From the NCBI RefSeq assembly GCF_052180275.1, contig NZ_CP197465.1, forward strand, positions 4,092,001 to 4,156,000: DNA of 64,000 nt. Direction: 5' to 3'. Both the position numbers and the translations under genes were made by a program. Origin of the DNA: Kumtagia sp052180275 (GTDB lineage Bacteria > Pseudomonadota > Alphaproteobacteria > Rhizobiales > Rhizobiaceae). Position 1 is the first letter of the stretch. The number at the start of each line of letters is the position of its first letter. This document shows, piece after piece, positions 33,635 through 41,779 of this stretch. The notes below the pieces were generated by a model. It saw only the letters and a program-made list of their open reading frames with translations, ran no database searches and was not told the DNA's origin.

Positions 33635-33901
33635 TCAGGAGAGCTTTGCCTGGCGGCGCATGATTGCAGCCGACATCTCGGCAAGCCGGCGATCTTCGGC
33701 GTCTTCCTGGCGCTGCGGCTTTTCGAGCAGATCAAGCGCCGCCTTGCGAGCCTGTTCGGCACGGGCCGCCTCCATTTCACGCTCCCGCTGTTCACGTTGC
33801 GCGCGATGTAGCGATGCTAGCCGTTCTGCCTCGACAAGCTGGCGCTGTTGCGCGTCGAAAGCTTTGCGTACCGCCCGCGCTATAGATCGCATCGAGATCA
33901 T
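33635..33901 (-). CDS. Short coiled-coil protein
   Basis: 88 residues from ATG 33901, AGGAGGG at 7-base spacing. Almost entirely charged heptad-like helix (LASLHRAQREQREREMEAARAEQ in overlapping segments). Phage-like in composition. It is separated by about 200 bases from the main operon. Function unknown. Confidence 0.55.
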   Translation of the reverse strand: MISMRSIARAVRKAFDAQQRQLVEAERLASLHRAQREQREREMEAARAEQARKAALDLLEKPQRQEDAEDRRLAEMSAAIMRRQAKLS

Positions 33902-34098
33902 GCGGATGCCCTCCTATTTGAACGCTTTGCCTGCCGGGCCGTCCTCGATTATATTCCTGTCTGCCGGCAATGGCTGACCGTCAGGAGTGCGAAGCGAAAG
34001 TCCCTGGCTGGTATCTTGGATGGCGTTTAAAGCGTCAGAAGAGGATTCAGTCGTTGCCGGCAGTCGTGGACATCCGCATCCCGTGAAAATCCTCAGCG

Positions 34099-34896
34099 CT
34101 AAAACGCCGTTCCAATGAAATGGCGCTGGCCGTAGTCTTTCAAGCGACGCTTTCGCTGACGCTTCAGGTATCCGGGCGAAACGGCATCCTTGAGAGAGTT
34201 CAGGAACAGCCAGTCGAGCGCCGGCCTGACATAAAACAGGTTGGCGTAAAAGAACGGATTATTATTCAGCGCGAGATTGAGCGCATCGGCATAGGGCGCA
34301 CGAGCTTCATCGCCCACGACCTTGCCGGCGATTGAATCCCGCGATTTCATTAGCATCTCGATCACGTCGGCGGCGGTACCGATCGTAGGCCCGGCGGCCG
34401 TTTCCAATATGCCGGCTGAGAACAGCGGATAGGCACCTTCGGCACTGCCCTCCGGCCGCCAGTCGGGATTGACCGCTGGCACGGTCCCGCGCCGGAAGAA
34501 GGGCGTAATCAGGTCGTACGCCATCTCGTCGTCGGTCGTGTCCATGCCGTCCGATTCAGGCGGCCTCTGCATGCCGACCACGGCATGAACAGCGGCCAGG
34601 GCCTCGGCCGGGACCGATATGACGGTCGGTGGATTGAGTTGCGCCACCAGGTAAACGCGATTGCCCTTCGCGGTCTCTTCCGTGCCGACAAAGAGCTTGA
34701 CGACACCCTCCAGGCCTTGCCCCTGAAAATTGGCAGCCTGTCGGCGGAACGGGCCTTCCGGCTTGAAGGCCACTGCCACCAGGTCGCCCATCTCGATTGG
34801 CTTGGTGGCGTCCACATCGAACCACGACCCGGAGGGCGCCACCGCGCCAAGGCAGGAGCCGTAGCCTTGAAACCGATAATGGTGAGCATGGGTCAT
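34099..34896 (-). CDS. Polyvalent-type phage protein fragment
   Basis: 265 residues. Residues 1-110 form a beta-rich domain (MGDLVAVAFKPEGPF, VYLVAQLNPPTVISVPAEAL) reminiscent of S24/LexA-like shells in phages. The C-terminus NPFFYANLFYVRPALDWLFL then SPGYLKRQRKRRLKDYGQ is the ending I know from very large polyvalent/ejected virion proteins of podoviruses. The middle that would link such parts is absent, so this may be a reduced or deleted descendant. Overlaps the ART-like gene by 4 bases. Confidence 0.6.
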   Translation of the reverse strand: MTHAHHYRFQGYGSCLGAVAPSGSWFDVDATKPIEMGDLVAVAFKPEGPFRRQAANFQGQGLEGVVKLFVGTEETAKGNRVYLVAQLNPPTVISVPAEALAAVHAVVGMQRPPESDGMDTTDDEMAYDLITPFFRRGTVPAVNPDWRPEGSAEGAYPLFSAGILETAAGPTIGTAADVIEMLMKSRDSIAGKVVGDEARAPYADALNLALNNNPFFYANLFYVRPALDWLFLNSLKDAVSPGYLKRQRKRRLKDYGQRHFIGTAF

Positions 34897-35639
34897 TGGA
34901 GAACCTCTTCCAGTACGTTGTCTGACACATCGGCGATTGACCGAATGAGCACTGGCTGGTCTTGGAACACGATGTAAACCGGATCGCCGCCCTCCTCATG
35001 GTAGGTAAAGCCACAAAACCCCGCATGGCGCGCGATCATTTCCAGAGGCATTCCGCGCCGTCTTGCACCCCTAAGCGCGGCACCCCGCAGTCGCATTTCG
35101 TTACCTTCAGCCATGAATCTTTGGAGCGGGGACACGCTGTCCATTGCTTGCTCAAATGCAGGGCGAACAGTTTCCGGCAATTCTTTCAAAGGTGCCTCCA
35201 AGGAGATGAAGGAGGCGAGGTCAGGAATTTCGACATCATACAGGAACCCTCTTGGTTCGACCCGGAGTCCTGATGCCGCCAGTTCCCTTACGGCGGGCTC
35301 CAGTGCGCGGAAATCGGCAACATCCAGGCCGTAGGGAGGGGGAAAAGACCGATCAAGAATCCGATCCAGGCAGGCGTTCATATCGCCTCGAAAGGCAACA
35401 ATCTGGTTGTCCAGAAGCTTGTTTCCGGTCCCCCCATCCCGCTTGTTCAACGCAAGGTTCACACCCATCACCCAACCGCCATCGGAGAAGAAATCGAGGG
35501 CGCGGGCATATCTGATCGCATGCGCACGAGCCGCAGCAAAATAGAAGCCATGCCCGTAAACTTGCAGTCCTTCGCCTCTGCCGATCCAGGCGGGATCGAA
35601 GGCATCAAAGCGATACGGTGAGCCATGATAGACGATCAT
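34893..35639 (-). CDS. ADP-ribosyltransferase-like protein (ART-PolyVal type)
   Basis: 248 residues from ATG 35639. The start IVYHGSPYRFDAFDPAWIG and then GHGFYFAAARAHAIRYA match ADP-ribosyltransferase domains found in phage polyvalent proteins: an N-terminal YHGS strand for NAD binding and a GxGFYFA segment. The C-terminal part has GGDPVYIVFQDQPVLIRS. Such domains are thought to modify host targets when ejected with phage DNA. Lies between internal-virion-like genes. Confidence 0.7.
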   Translation of the reverse strand: MIVYHGSPYRFDAFDPAWIGRGEGLQVYGHGFYFAAARAHAIRYARALDFFSDGGWVMGVNLALNKRDGGTGNKLLDNQIVAFRGDMNACLDRILDRSFPPPYGLDVADFRALEPAVRELAASGLRVEPRGFLYDVEIPDLASFISLEAPLKELPETVRPAFEQAMDSVSPLQRFMAEGNEMRLRGAALRGARRRGMPLEMIARHAGFCGFTYHEEGGDPVYIVFQDQPVLIRSIADVSDNVLEEVLQ

Positions 35640-35652
35640 CGTATTTGACAAC

Positions 35653-36114
35653 TCAGCCAAACCCGCCGGATCGCAGCTTCCCGAGGCCGGTTGCCGCCTG
35701 CCCGAAACTCCCGATGACCGAACCCATGAACGATGCCTTGCCCGAAGCCCGGCGGCCTCGTGCAGCATCGAACAAGCCGGTAGCGCGCGACAGCCCGCCA
35801 TAGTTGACCGTCTGCGCATTGTATTCCGCCTCGCCTGCGGTGTCCGTCATCATCCGAACGATAGTAGGTGCGTCGGACCCTGCCCCGGCCCCGGAAGCCG
35901 CCGCCAACGCTTGCTGGCGCGACATGACCAGTTTCCCCTCGGTGCGCTTCTGCATAGCGTCACGCTGCGCCGCTGCCCGTTCCTCGGCGCCCTTGATTTC
36001 GAGTTGCTTCGCTTCGTAGTTGGCTTCGTTCTTCGCGGCCTGGCCCGCGCCGATCGTGCCGGCAACCGATGCGGCAGTTCCAAGCGCGCCGACAATCATT
36101 TCGATTCCAGACAC
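35653..36114 (-). CDS. Internal virion protein-like (podovirus)
   Basis: 153 residues. N-terminal Gly/Ala-rich hydrophobic segment (IVGALGTAASVAGTIGAGQAA), then a charged helix (EANYEAKQLEIKGAEERAAA) and QQALAAASGAGAGSDAPTIVRMM, the layout of T7 gp14-type internal-core proteins that insert into the host envelope during DNA ejection. It lies 1 base downstream of the preceding gene in the operon. Confidence 0.7.
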   Translation of the reverse strand: MSGIEMIVGALGTAASVAGTIGAGQAAKNEANYEAKQLEIKGAEERAAAQRDAMQKRTEGKLVMSRQQALAAASGAGAGSDAPTIVRMMTDTAGEAEYNAQTVNYGGLSRATGLFDAARGRRASGKASFMGSVIGSFGQAATGLGKLRSGGFG

Positions 36115-36115
36115 G

Positions 36116-36835
36116 TCATGCTCCTTTCGCTACCACGCGCAAAATCGTCTGCGCCTCGTCTGGCCTTAGTTCCTCGAACCAGTCGAAAAACAGATCGGCA
36201 TCGTCCCCAAGCTGCTCTTTCAGCCGCTCGACGCGCCGCCAGACGCAGGCGACGTTTCCGGCCGCATCAGCTCCCCACTCCGCCAGCAGTTCCGCGCCGA
36301 CCGGATTGGACCCGAATTTCTTCAAGCCGGCCTCGTCAACCGGCGACACCCACGACGGCGGGCCGGCGGCGATCTCGTCATAGATTGCGTACCTCACACC
36401 CTCCGGCAGGCTGCGGTCGAACCACTCCATGAAAGCCCGTTGATGGCGATCGTCGCCCAGGTCGCGGACGATGCCACCAACACGCTCCTGCACCCGGCCA
36501 AGATGCAGCCGGAAACCGCCCATGTTGTCCCATTCATGGACCAGGCGCGCGCCCACCGGCGTGGCCGACATCAACTGCCGGGATTCGTCCGCGGCCATCG
36601 GGTCGAATGCCGGCCTTGTCCCCGTCTCGTCCCGGAGCAAGCCAAGATATTCGCGGTCCAGTCCCTCGGCGTAATAGCGGGAAATGTCCTCCCGCATCAC
36701 GCGCTCTATTTCTCCCTTCCGGCCGGCAGCATCGCCACGCGAGGCAACGACATGGCCGCCGCCAGCCGGAAGGTTCTCCAATGCGCCACCACCAAGGCCT
36801 GGCGCGTCGGAAACCGGTACGAGTTCGCCGCTCAC
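36116..36835 (-). CDS. Phage-type protein of unknown function (239 residues)
   Basis: Starts ATGA-overlapped with the gene before it. Helical, acidic, with RYYAEGLDREYLGLLRDE near 54-71 and two repeats of a segment like ATPVGARLVHEWDNMGGF and SNPVGAELLAEWGADAAGN, which suggests an internal duplication. In podovirus-like prophages such a protein is found beside internal-virion genes. Role unknown. Confidence 0.6.
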   Translation of the reverse strand: MSGELVPVSDAPGLGGGALENLPAGGGHVVASRGDAAGRKGEIERVMREDISRYYAEGLDREYLGLLRDETGTRPAFDPMAADESRQLMSATPVGARLVHEWDNMGGFRLHLGRVQERVGGIVRDLGDDRHQRAFMEWFDRSLPEGVRYAIYDEIAAGPPSWVSPVDEAGLKKFGSNPVGAELLAEWGADAAGNVACVWRRVERLKEQLGDDADLFFDWFEELRPDEAQTILRVVAKGA

Positions 36836-37299
36836 GCGCGGCGCCCGTAGAGGTTAACCAGATCGCGCTCGGCCAAGGTGGCGTTCGCCGTGACAGCCGT
36901 CATCAGGTGGCCGTCATGCTTGCGCTGGACCCGATAGCCGTTGCCGACCCACTTCACGCGGTACATGTCGTCCTCGAAGAACTTGTCGAAGCGCTCCGGG
37001 AACTGCGTTATGCGCGGCTTCGCAAGCACTGCCTGCTTCGCATCGGCTTCGGCAACGATGGCCTCCGCCACCCACGTTTCATCGAAGGCGACCAGGTAGA
37101 CCGCATCATGTCTTGCGAGTGCGTTGCCACCCCGCTGGACCTTCCGCCACAGCCCCGGTTCCTTCAGATCGTCCGCAATCGCACCTTCAGGAAGCCGGAC
37201 GAAGTAATGCCGGCGCGCGAAGCCGCCGTGATCGAGGGTGACGCGGGCCGGATCGATCGCCAGCGGCTCCGGCTTGCTCAGTACGTCTTCAGGCTGCAT
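36832..37299 (-). CDS. Conserved phage protein of unknown function (155 residues)
   Basis: Single alpha/beta domain with RRHYFVRLPEGAIADDL near 30-46, then YLVAFDETWVAEAIV and YRVKWVGNGYRVQRKHDG near 116-133. The last segment is a recognisable pattern of short proteins in podovirus morphogenesis regions. Overlaps neighbours on both sides (4 and 11 bases). Function not established. Confidence 0.6.
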   Translation of the reverse strand: MQPEDVLSKPEPLAIDPARVTLDHGGFARRHYFVRLPEGAIADDLKEPGLWRKVQRGGNALARHDAVYLVAFDETWVAEAIVAEADAKQAVLAKPRITQFPERFDKFFEDDMYRVKWVGNGYRVQRKHDGHLMTAVTANATLAERDLVNLYGRRA

Positions 37300-37894
37300 C
37301 GGGGTTTCCTTGTGTTGCGAGGTTGATTGCGGCTCCTACCAGCGTCGTTTCGGCCTGCCGCCACGGCACGCGATACATGCCACTGTCAGGAAAGCTGATT
37401 TGACCAAAGGCCCGGCTAGGCCCCGTCAACGGCAGGAAGGCCCAGGCCAGTCGGCATGACAGGCGGCGCTCGTAATCGTTGGCTTCGAGGTAACGAATTG
37501 GCCGGTGCCCGAGAACGCGCACGCTGGCTTCGATACCGGTGCCGGTCTCCAGCGCCTCCTTCAGCGCCGAAGCCAGTTCGTTGGCCGCACGCTCAGCCCG
37601 CTCGACGGCGGCCAGCCGTTTCTGCTCCTGCTTGCCTATTTTGCGCCGCATCTTCCTGTGCGCATCATCAACAGCCTTCGCAGCCACCTCCCGCTCACGC
37701 CGTACTGACTCAGTCTCAGCTACATTCAGCGCGGCTATCTCGTTCTCGGCTTCTGTCAGGCCACCATGGTCGAACGGCTGCCCGTCAAGCAGTGCCGCCC
37801 CCTGCTCGCGACGAAGATCGGCAAGGCGTTGGGTGGCAGCGGCAAGGCGCGCGCCTATCGATGCGGGCGCGTCAGGCGTCGGCAGGTTCTGCAT
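37289..37894 (-). CDS. Coiled-coil phage-type protein (scaffold-like?)
   Basis: 201 residues from ATG 37894. Long charged helix in residues 12-115 (IGARLAAATQRLADLRREQG, REREVAAKAVDDAHRKMRRK), then a globular C-terminus. Starts inside the previous gene (23-base overlap). Could be a structural or scaffold-type protein; no motif recognised. Confidence 0.55.
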   Translation of the reverse strand: MQNLPTPDAPASIGARLAAATQRLADLRREQGAALLDGQPFDHGGLTEAENEIAALNVAETESVRREREVAAKAVDDAHRKMRRKIGKQEQKRLAAVERAERAANELASALKEALETGTGIEASVRVLGHRPIRYLEANDYERRLSCRLAWAFLPLTGPSRAFGQISFPDSGMYRVPWRQAETTLVGAAINLATQGNPDAA

Positions 37895-38276
37895 TGGTAG
37901 CCTCCAAGGTGATTTCCTCGCCGATATGGCCAGAGATGCGCGCGAGCCCTGCGTCTTCGGCCAGCCGGGCAATTGGCTCGGCAATCGGCGTGCCGTCGTG
38001 AACGGCCTCCGAGATGGCGAAGGCGAGGGCGCGCGCGAGGTGGAAGTCGGGACGCTTGCCGGCGGCAGTGTTCGGATTGTCCATCGCAGACAGCAGGTAG
38101 CCGGACGTGGTTTCGGAAAAGGCCCGCCCGCGCGTGCCGAGGTCGTCGCCGAGACCGAGGAGGCGCGCGAGCTTCTCGTCCGCCTGCAGCGCGACGTGCG
38201 GCTGATCGAGGCGCATGGCGGCGGCGCGGACTTCCTCCAGGCGCGTGACGAAGGTGTGGCGCAGTTCGTCGTTCAT
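37872..38276 (-). CDS. Small helical protein of element operon
   Basis: 134 residues, predicted all helical. No recognised domain; FHLARALAFAISEAVHDGTP is the most conserved-looking segment. Overlaps the gene before it by 4 bases. Confidence 0.5.
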   Translation of the reverse strand: MNDELRHTFVTRLEEVRAAAMRLDQPHVALQADEKLARLLGLGDDLGTRGRAFSETTSGYLLSAMDNPNTAAGKRPDFHLARALAFAISEAVHDGTPIAEPIARLAEDAGLARISGHIGEEITLEATNAEPADA

Positions 38277-38701
38277 GGCGCGCGCTCCACGTTGAGGAAG
38301 CGGGAAAGGGTTGTCACGTCCTTCGCGCGACGCTTCCAGCCAATCTTGTCGGCAGAGCGGTTGAAGCTGTTTGCCAGCGTGGCGACGGCAGCGGGATCTA
38401 TCGGCTCACCCTTGAGCCAGCGCACACCCGCGTCGCGAATCATGGCAGCCGTCAGCGTCACGTTGTCGATGGCAAGACGCTCCAGAACGGAAAGATCGTC
38501 CTCCCCGCCAACATCGGCAAGCACGGCTTCCTTCGTCTCGCGAACGAACTGGCCCGCGCGCGTCCGCCCGTCGATGTCTTCAAGGGCCAGGAGGCGCACC
38601 TTGCCGCCTTTGGCCTGCGGTTCGTCGGGTATCGTGGCGCTATCTGCCGGCAATTGTTTCACCCTTGAAATCCTGCCTTCCGTTACCCTGTCGTTACCCA
38701 T
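38273..38701 (-). CDS. Small protein of element operon, unknown
   Basis: 142 residues from ATG 38701; ATG 38779 is another in-frame option. Acidic, with LEDIDGRTRAGQFVRETKEAV and AVATLANSFNRSADKIGWKRR. Its start region overlaps a pair of GTTACCC sites (38682-38699), so its initiation or an internal promoter could be controlled by whatever binds them. Confidence 0.5.
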   Translation of the reverse strand: MGNDRVTEGRISRVKQLPADSATIPDEPQAKGGKVRLLALEDIDGRTRAGQFVRETKEAVLADVGGEDDLSVLERLAIDNVTLTAAMIRDAGVRWLKGEPIDPAAVATLANSFNRSADKIGWKRRAKDVTTLSRFLNVERAP

Positions 38702-38783
38702 GTTAACACGATGCGCCGCATGATACGCTGGAAACTCTTGTAATTCAAGGCTTGCATGAATGATGAGCACCGGTTTCATTATC

Positions 38784-39095
38784 CTATGCTCTCGGGAAAA
38801 CCACCCGAATCGTGGCACCGGCGGGCTTTGGAGAAAAAGACGGTGAAAGAGCGCGGGCACTCCCTGCGGCAAAAGCAGAGGTACCTATTTTGTGTCGACA
38901 CGAAACAAATCTGCCCCTTCTGAGCGCGTGCGTCCGACCCCAAAGGAGGGCGCAACGCGCATATGGGTATAAGGGGAGTGTGCGTGAAGGGGGTTTGAAG
39001 GGGTTTGAAGCCCGTTTGAAGGGGGTTTGAAGGGTGGTTTGAACATAGGTTTGAAGGGGGTTTGAAGGGGGTTTGAAGATTACCGGACGGGTCAT
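38784..39095 (-). CDS. Questionable reading frame across the repeat array
   Basis: 103 codons beginning with an ATGA overlap with the AAA ATPase stop, which is the only support. The first 40 residues simply translate the repeat array (Pro/Phe/Lys-rich), the rest is low-complexity. May be a by-product of an origin-like region rather than a protein. Confidence 0.25.
   Translation of the reverse strand: MTRPVIFKPPSNPLQTYVQTTLQTPFKRASNPFKPPSRTLPLYPYARCALLWGRTHALRRGRFVSCRHKIGTSAFAAGSARALSPSFSPKPAGATIRVVFPRA
38993..39077 (+). repeat. Eight helically phased GTTTGAA repeats (iteron-like)
   Basis: Copies start at 38993, 39003, 39014, 39025, 39037, 39049, 39060 and 39071, intervals of 10 to 12 bases (mean 11). 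Most read GGGGTTTGAAGG. It lies directly after the RepA-like ATPase gene. One copy per helical turn on the same DNA face is the arrangement of Rep-binding iterons, so this is a replication-origin candidate. Confidence 0.75.
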
Positions 39096-40261
39096 GACTG
39101 CACCTCGACCAGACGTTTGAGCGGGCGGGACTGCGGGCCAAATTCCTCAATCCTGATCTTGCCGGCGGCGAACAGTGCATTCATCGCCTGAGTGAAGGCC
39201 TTCTTCGTCACGCCCTCGCAACGGGTATCGGCGGCGAACACCTTGGGGGCGTAGTTGCCGGCCGGCGCATATCCAACGTGCCTGCCATCGGCATTGTAGG
39301 CGGCGAGCAGGCTCATGAAGACGCGCTCGGCCTTGTTCTGTGCCGACATGACCGTGCCGCTGTCCTGCCCTACTGCCGGGACGAATGTGCCCGCCTGCCA
39401 GCGCAGCCGGATTTCTTCGCCGAGCCGGGCATAGTTGCTTTTGACGACACGAAGGACGCGCAAGTCAGGATCTGGCTCGTCGTCGTCGGACCCCTTCACG
39501 CGATCGAGATAGAGGCGCGCGCGGACTGAATTGCTCCACGCCGTCGATCCGCTGCTACCGGAGCCGGTAGACATGCCGGCGAGGCTGGGATGAGCCAGGA
39601 GCAGGATCGTGACGCTATGGCGGATACAGAGGCCGCGGAGGAATCCGACAAACTGGCGCGCCTGTGCCCGATCGATCTCATTCCCGCCGAACGTGTCGGC
39701 GAGTGTGTCGATGACCATCAGTGACGGCTTCAGGTCGTGAAGCAGTTCCTCGACCCCGGCAAAAAGCTTCGTCTGCTTCAGCGTGTTCGTTTTGCCTTCG
39801 GAGACTGCGAGCTGCGCATCCTTGCCGGCGAGAGGCAATATCGTGAGGTCGTGCAGATCGGCGAGCGAGACTTGCGCGCCGGCAGCGATGTCGAACAGGC
39901 GCCGGTGAATCTCGTCCTTGTCGTCCTCGGCGGACAGATATACCGCGCGGCCCTGCTTGACGGCGCGTCCTGCCCAATAGCCCTTCGTGACCGTGGCAGC
40001 ACAAAGTTGGAGCGCTAGGACGCTCTTGCCGACCCCGCCATCCGCACCGAGCGTGCATGGCACCTCCGCGGGGATTAGCCCATCGACGTGCCATTGGCGG
40101 GCCGGAACTTCCTTTCCGGCCAGCGTGTCCGCCGTGAAGGACTCGATACCGAGAATTCGACGCCGGTGCGCCTCCTTCCCTTCATAGTCGACGTGGCGAT
40201 AGGTTTCCTCGTCGCGGTCCGCATTGGCGATCATGCGCGCGGCGATCTCGTCGGCGGCCAT
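39092..40261 (-). CDS. RepA-like AAA ATPase (replicative helicase type)
   Basis: 389 residues from ATG 40261. Walker A is LGADGGVGKSVLALQL near residues 71-86, Walker B LMVIDTLADTFGG near 184-196, then HSVTILLLAHPSLAG as sensor; the RSF1010 RepA / AAA_25 fold. A C-terminal winged-helix region follows (about 300-385). It probably forms the hexameric helicase that works on the iteron-like array directly downstream. Confidence 0.85.
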   Translation of the reverse strand: MAADEIAARMIANADRDEETYRHVDYEGKEAHRRRILGIESFTADTLAGKEVPARQWHVDGLIPAEVPCTLGADGGVGKSVLALQLCAATVTKGYWAGRAVKQGRAVYLSAEDDKDEIHRRLFDIAAGAQVSLADLHDLTILPLAGKDAQLAVSEGKTNTLKQTKLFAGVEELLHDLKPSLMVIDTLADTFGGNEIDRAQARQFVGFLRGLCIRHSVTILLLAHPSLAGMSTGSGSSGSTAWSNSVRARLYLDRVKGSDDDEPDPDLRVLRVVKSNYARLGEEIRLRWQAGTFVPAVGQDSGTVMSAQNKAERVFMSLLAAYNADGRHVGYAPAGNYAPKVFAADTRCEGVTKKAFTQAMNALFAAGKIRIEEFGPQSRPLKRLVEVQS

Positions 40262-40262
40262 G

Positions 40263-40538
40263 CTAATAGCTCCGTCGCTGCTGGCGGCGCCACTCGACGG
40301 CGGCGGCGGTGATGTGGTTGGCGACGGCATCCACCTCTGGCGGCCGGCTGCGGCCCGCCCATGCGGCGAGGATTCCGGCGAGATCGGCGTAGCAGTCGTT
40401 CAGCGCCTCACAGTCGAAGCCGACTTCGTCGATTGCGATCGATCCGGCGAGCAGATGATTGCGTGCCCGCGTGACGTGGCGGACGGCACGCTCGACGAAA
40501 AGCTGTTCGACCGTGGCGGGATGGAGGTGAATGGTCAT
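40263..40538 (-). CDS. Small helical protein upstream of RepA-like gene
   Basis: 91 residues, one base from the ATPase start. Helical with several His/Cys (FDCEALNDCYADLAG). Coupled to the gene before it by an ATGA overlap. Unknown. Confidence 0.55.
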   Translation of the reverse strand: MTIHLHPATVEQLFVERAVRHVTRARNHLLAGSIAIDEVGFDCEALNDCYADLAGILAAWAGRSRPPEVDAVANHITAAAVEWRRQQRRSY

Positions 40539-40732
40539 GCCACGCCCCCAATCCCTGCCAGGTGGCAGATGAGGCGCGCGCGGACCGGCGGCAGACGATA
40601 CCGGCGGGCAATGATGGCGGCTATGTCTATTGCCGGGGAGGCTATGCTGCTGTAGGTTGCCGGTAGGATTTTTCTGCTTTTGAGGCCGGCCGGAATTTTT
40701 TCCGTGCCGGCTTTTTCTTTAGGAGGTCCCAT
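40535..40732 (-). CDS. 65-residue protein of element operon
   Basis: ATG 40732 lies within the end of the preceding gene, and the stop overlaps the next start (ATGA). The C-terminal part RRYRLPPVRARLICHLAGIGG is well formed and basic. A GC-rich hairpin with T-run on the opposite strand lies in its 5' part (about 40684-40715). Confidence 0.5.
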   Translation of the reverse strand: MGPPKEKAGTEKIPAGLKSRKILPATYSSIASPAIDIAAIIARRYRLPPVRARLICHLAGIGGVA

Positions 40733-40961
40733 CGGCGCCTCCTGCTTCCTCCGAAGCCTCGCGCCGCTCTTCCGGGGTGAGCCTCGACCAGGCGAGGTCC
40801 GCCGCCTCGTTGTAGACGGCGAGTGTCAGGCCGGCGAACAGGTCACGTATTTCATGACCAAGCCGGGGATGACGCGAACCCTCGCGCCAAAGCATCAGCA
40901 TGGCGTCGGCGACGCGATCGATGTTGAAATAGGTATCGAGAGAGAACGGGTTGCGGGCCAT
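40719..40961 (-). CDS. 80-residue protein of element operon
   Basis: Starts in TAATG with the AlpA-like stop. Helical, includes LMLWREGSRHPRLGHEIRDL. No domain recognised. Confidence 0.55.
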   Translation of the reverse strand: MARNPFSLDTYFNIDRVADAMLMLWREGSRHPRLGHEIRDLFAGLTLAVYNEAADLAWSRLTPEERREASEEAGGADGTS

Positions 40962-41182
40962 TATGCGGCCTCCCGGCTCTTGGCGACCTGCTGCCGCTCC
41001 CAGGTTTCAAGTTCAGAAAGCCGCCAGAACCTGAAACGACCAAAATAAACGGGCTTGGGGAAGTTCATGCGCTCATCCGCCAGCCAGCGGTGCAGCGTCA
41101 TGGACGACTTGCCGTAGCGTTCCCACACGCCGCGAGCAGGGAGATATTCCCGCTCTGGCCGGGGCTCTGTGGCGATGTTCAT
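40961..41182 (-). CDS. AlpA-like excisionase/regulator
   Basis: 73 residues with the AlpA/MerR-like winged helix: RGVWERYGKSSMTLHRWLADERMNFPKPVYFGRFRFWRLSELETW in successive parts (HTH then wing). These proteins activate or direct integrase-mediated excision in P4-like satellites. The Shine-Dalgarno lies inside an 11-bp perfect inverted repeat (41189-41217). Confidence 0.85.
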   Translation of the reverse strand: MNIATEPRPEREYLPARGVWERYGKSSMTLHRWLADERMNFPKPVYFGRFRFWRLSELETWERQQVAKSREAA

Positions 41183-41188
41183 TTGATT

Positions 41189-41217
41189 ACCTCGCGTTAC
41201 TGAAGATAACGCGAGGT
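41189..41217 (-). promoter_or_regulatory. Inverted repeat covering the AlpA ribosome-binding site
   Basis: ACCTCGCGTTA (41189-41199) and TAACGCGAGGT (41207-41217) form a perfect 11-bp dyad with a 7-base loop. On the mRNA the GAGG of the AlpA-like gene is in the 3' arm, 8 bases before its ATG, so the stem would hide it; as DNA it could be an operator. Confidence 0.65.
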
Positions 41218-41263
41218 TACGGGTAATTACTCAAGCAAGCATTTGAGAAGAATGGAGACTCCG

Positions 41264-41779
41264 TTATTCTCCATTCGCTCCATAGGTCTCCTTGTAGCGG
41301 TCGACGAGGCGGCGAGCCAAGCTATCAGGGGTTCCAGCGCCCTTGATCTTGGCGATAAGGCTCATTGCCGCAGAGCGCGCAGACGGGTATTCCCCCCTCG
41401 AGATCAGATTGTGCATCTCTTGCACGAGCGGCGCGTCTGCGGCAGCGTAGCTCGTACCCTTGGGGCGGTGAGGAACCACCGGGGGAATTTCATCTCCGGT
41501 AGCCTTGCCTGGGGGGAACCCCTGTAACCAGTCCAAAAAACTTTGGTGATGGATGATGGTAAGGCTTTGCCTGTCCGCATCAGACGGGCCTTGCGGGGTG
41601 CGAGACGTAGACGGGAACAGCCGGCGTTCCTCATCGTGCACTTCTGTTGGAGAATGACCAATGCTGAAGTCACGACGAAGGACGGCTCCCCATAAGAGCG
41701 CCTTAGCGCGTGCGCCATTCAAGCCAAGTTTCACCTGGACGATCTCACAGGCCTCAGCAAAACCAAGCCACTCGACCAT
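41264..41779 (-). CDS. Unknown protein coupled to integrase
   Basis: 171 residues, ATG in the integrase stop (TGATG). N-terminal LGFAEACEIVQVKLGLNGARAKALLW may be a helix-turn-helix-like region; the middle is Pro/Ser-rich, the C-terminus helical (SARSAAMSLIAKIKGAG). Could be a regulator; not recognised. Confidence 0.55.
   Translation of the reverse strand: MVEWLGFAEACEIVQVKLGLNGARAKALLWGAVLRRDFSIGHSPTEVHDEERRLFPSTSRTPQGPSDADRQSLTIIHHQSFLDWLQGFPPGKATGDEIPPVVPHRPKGTSYAAADAPLVQEMHNLISRGEYPSARSAAMSLIAKIKGAGTPDSLARRLVDRYKETYGANGE

Noticed and set aside
38993..39077. CRISPR array
   Set aside because: The repeats are 7-8 bases at 11-base intervals with no unique spacers and no cas genes; iteron-like, not CRISPR.
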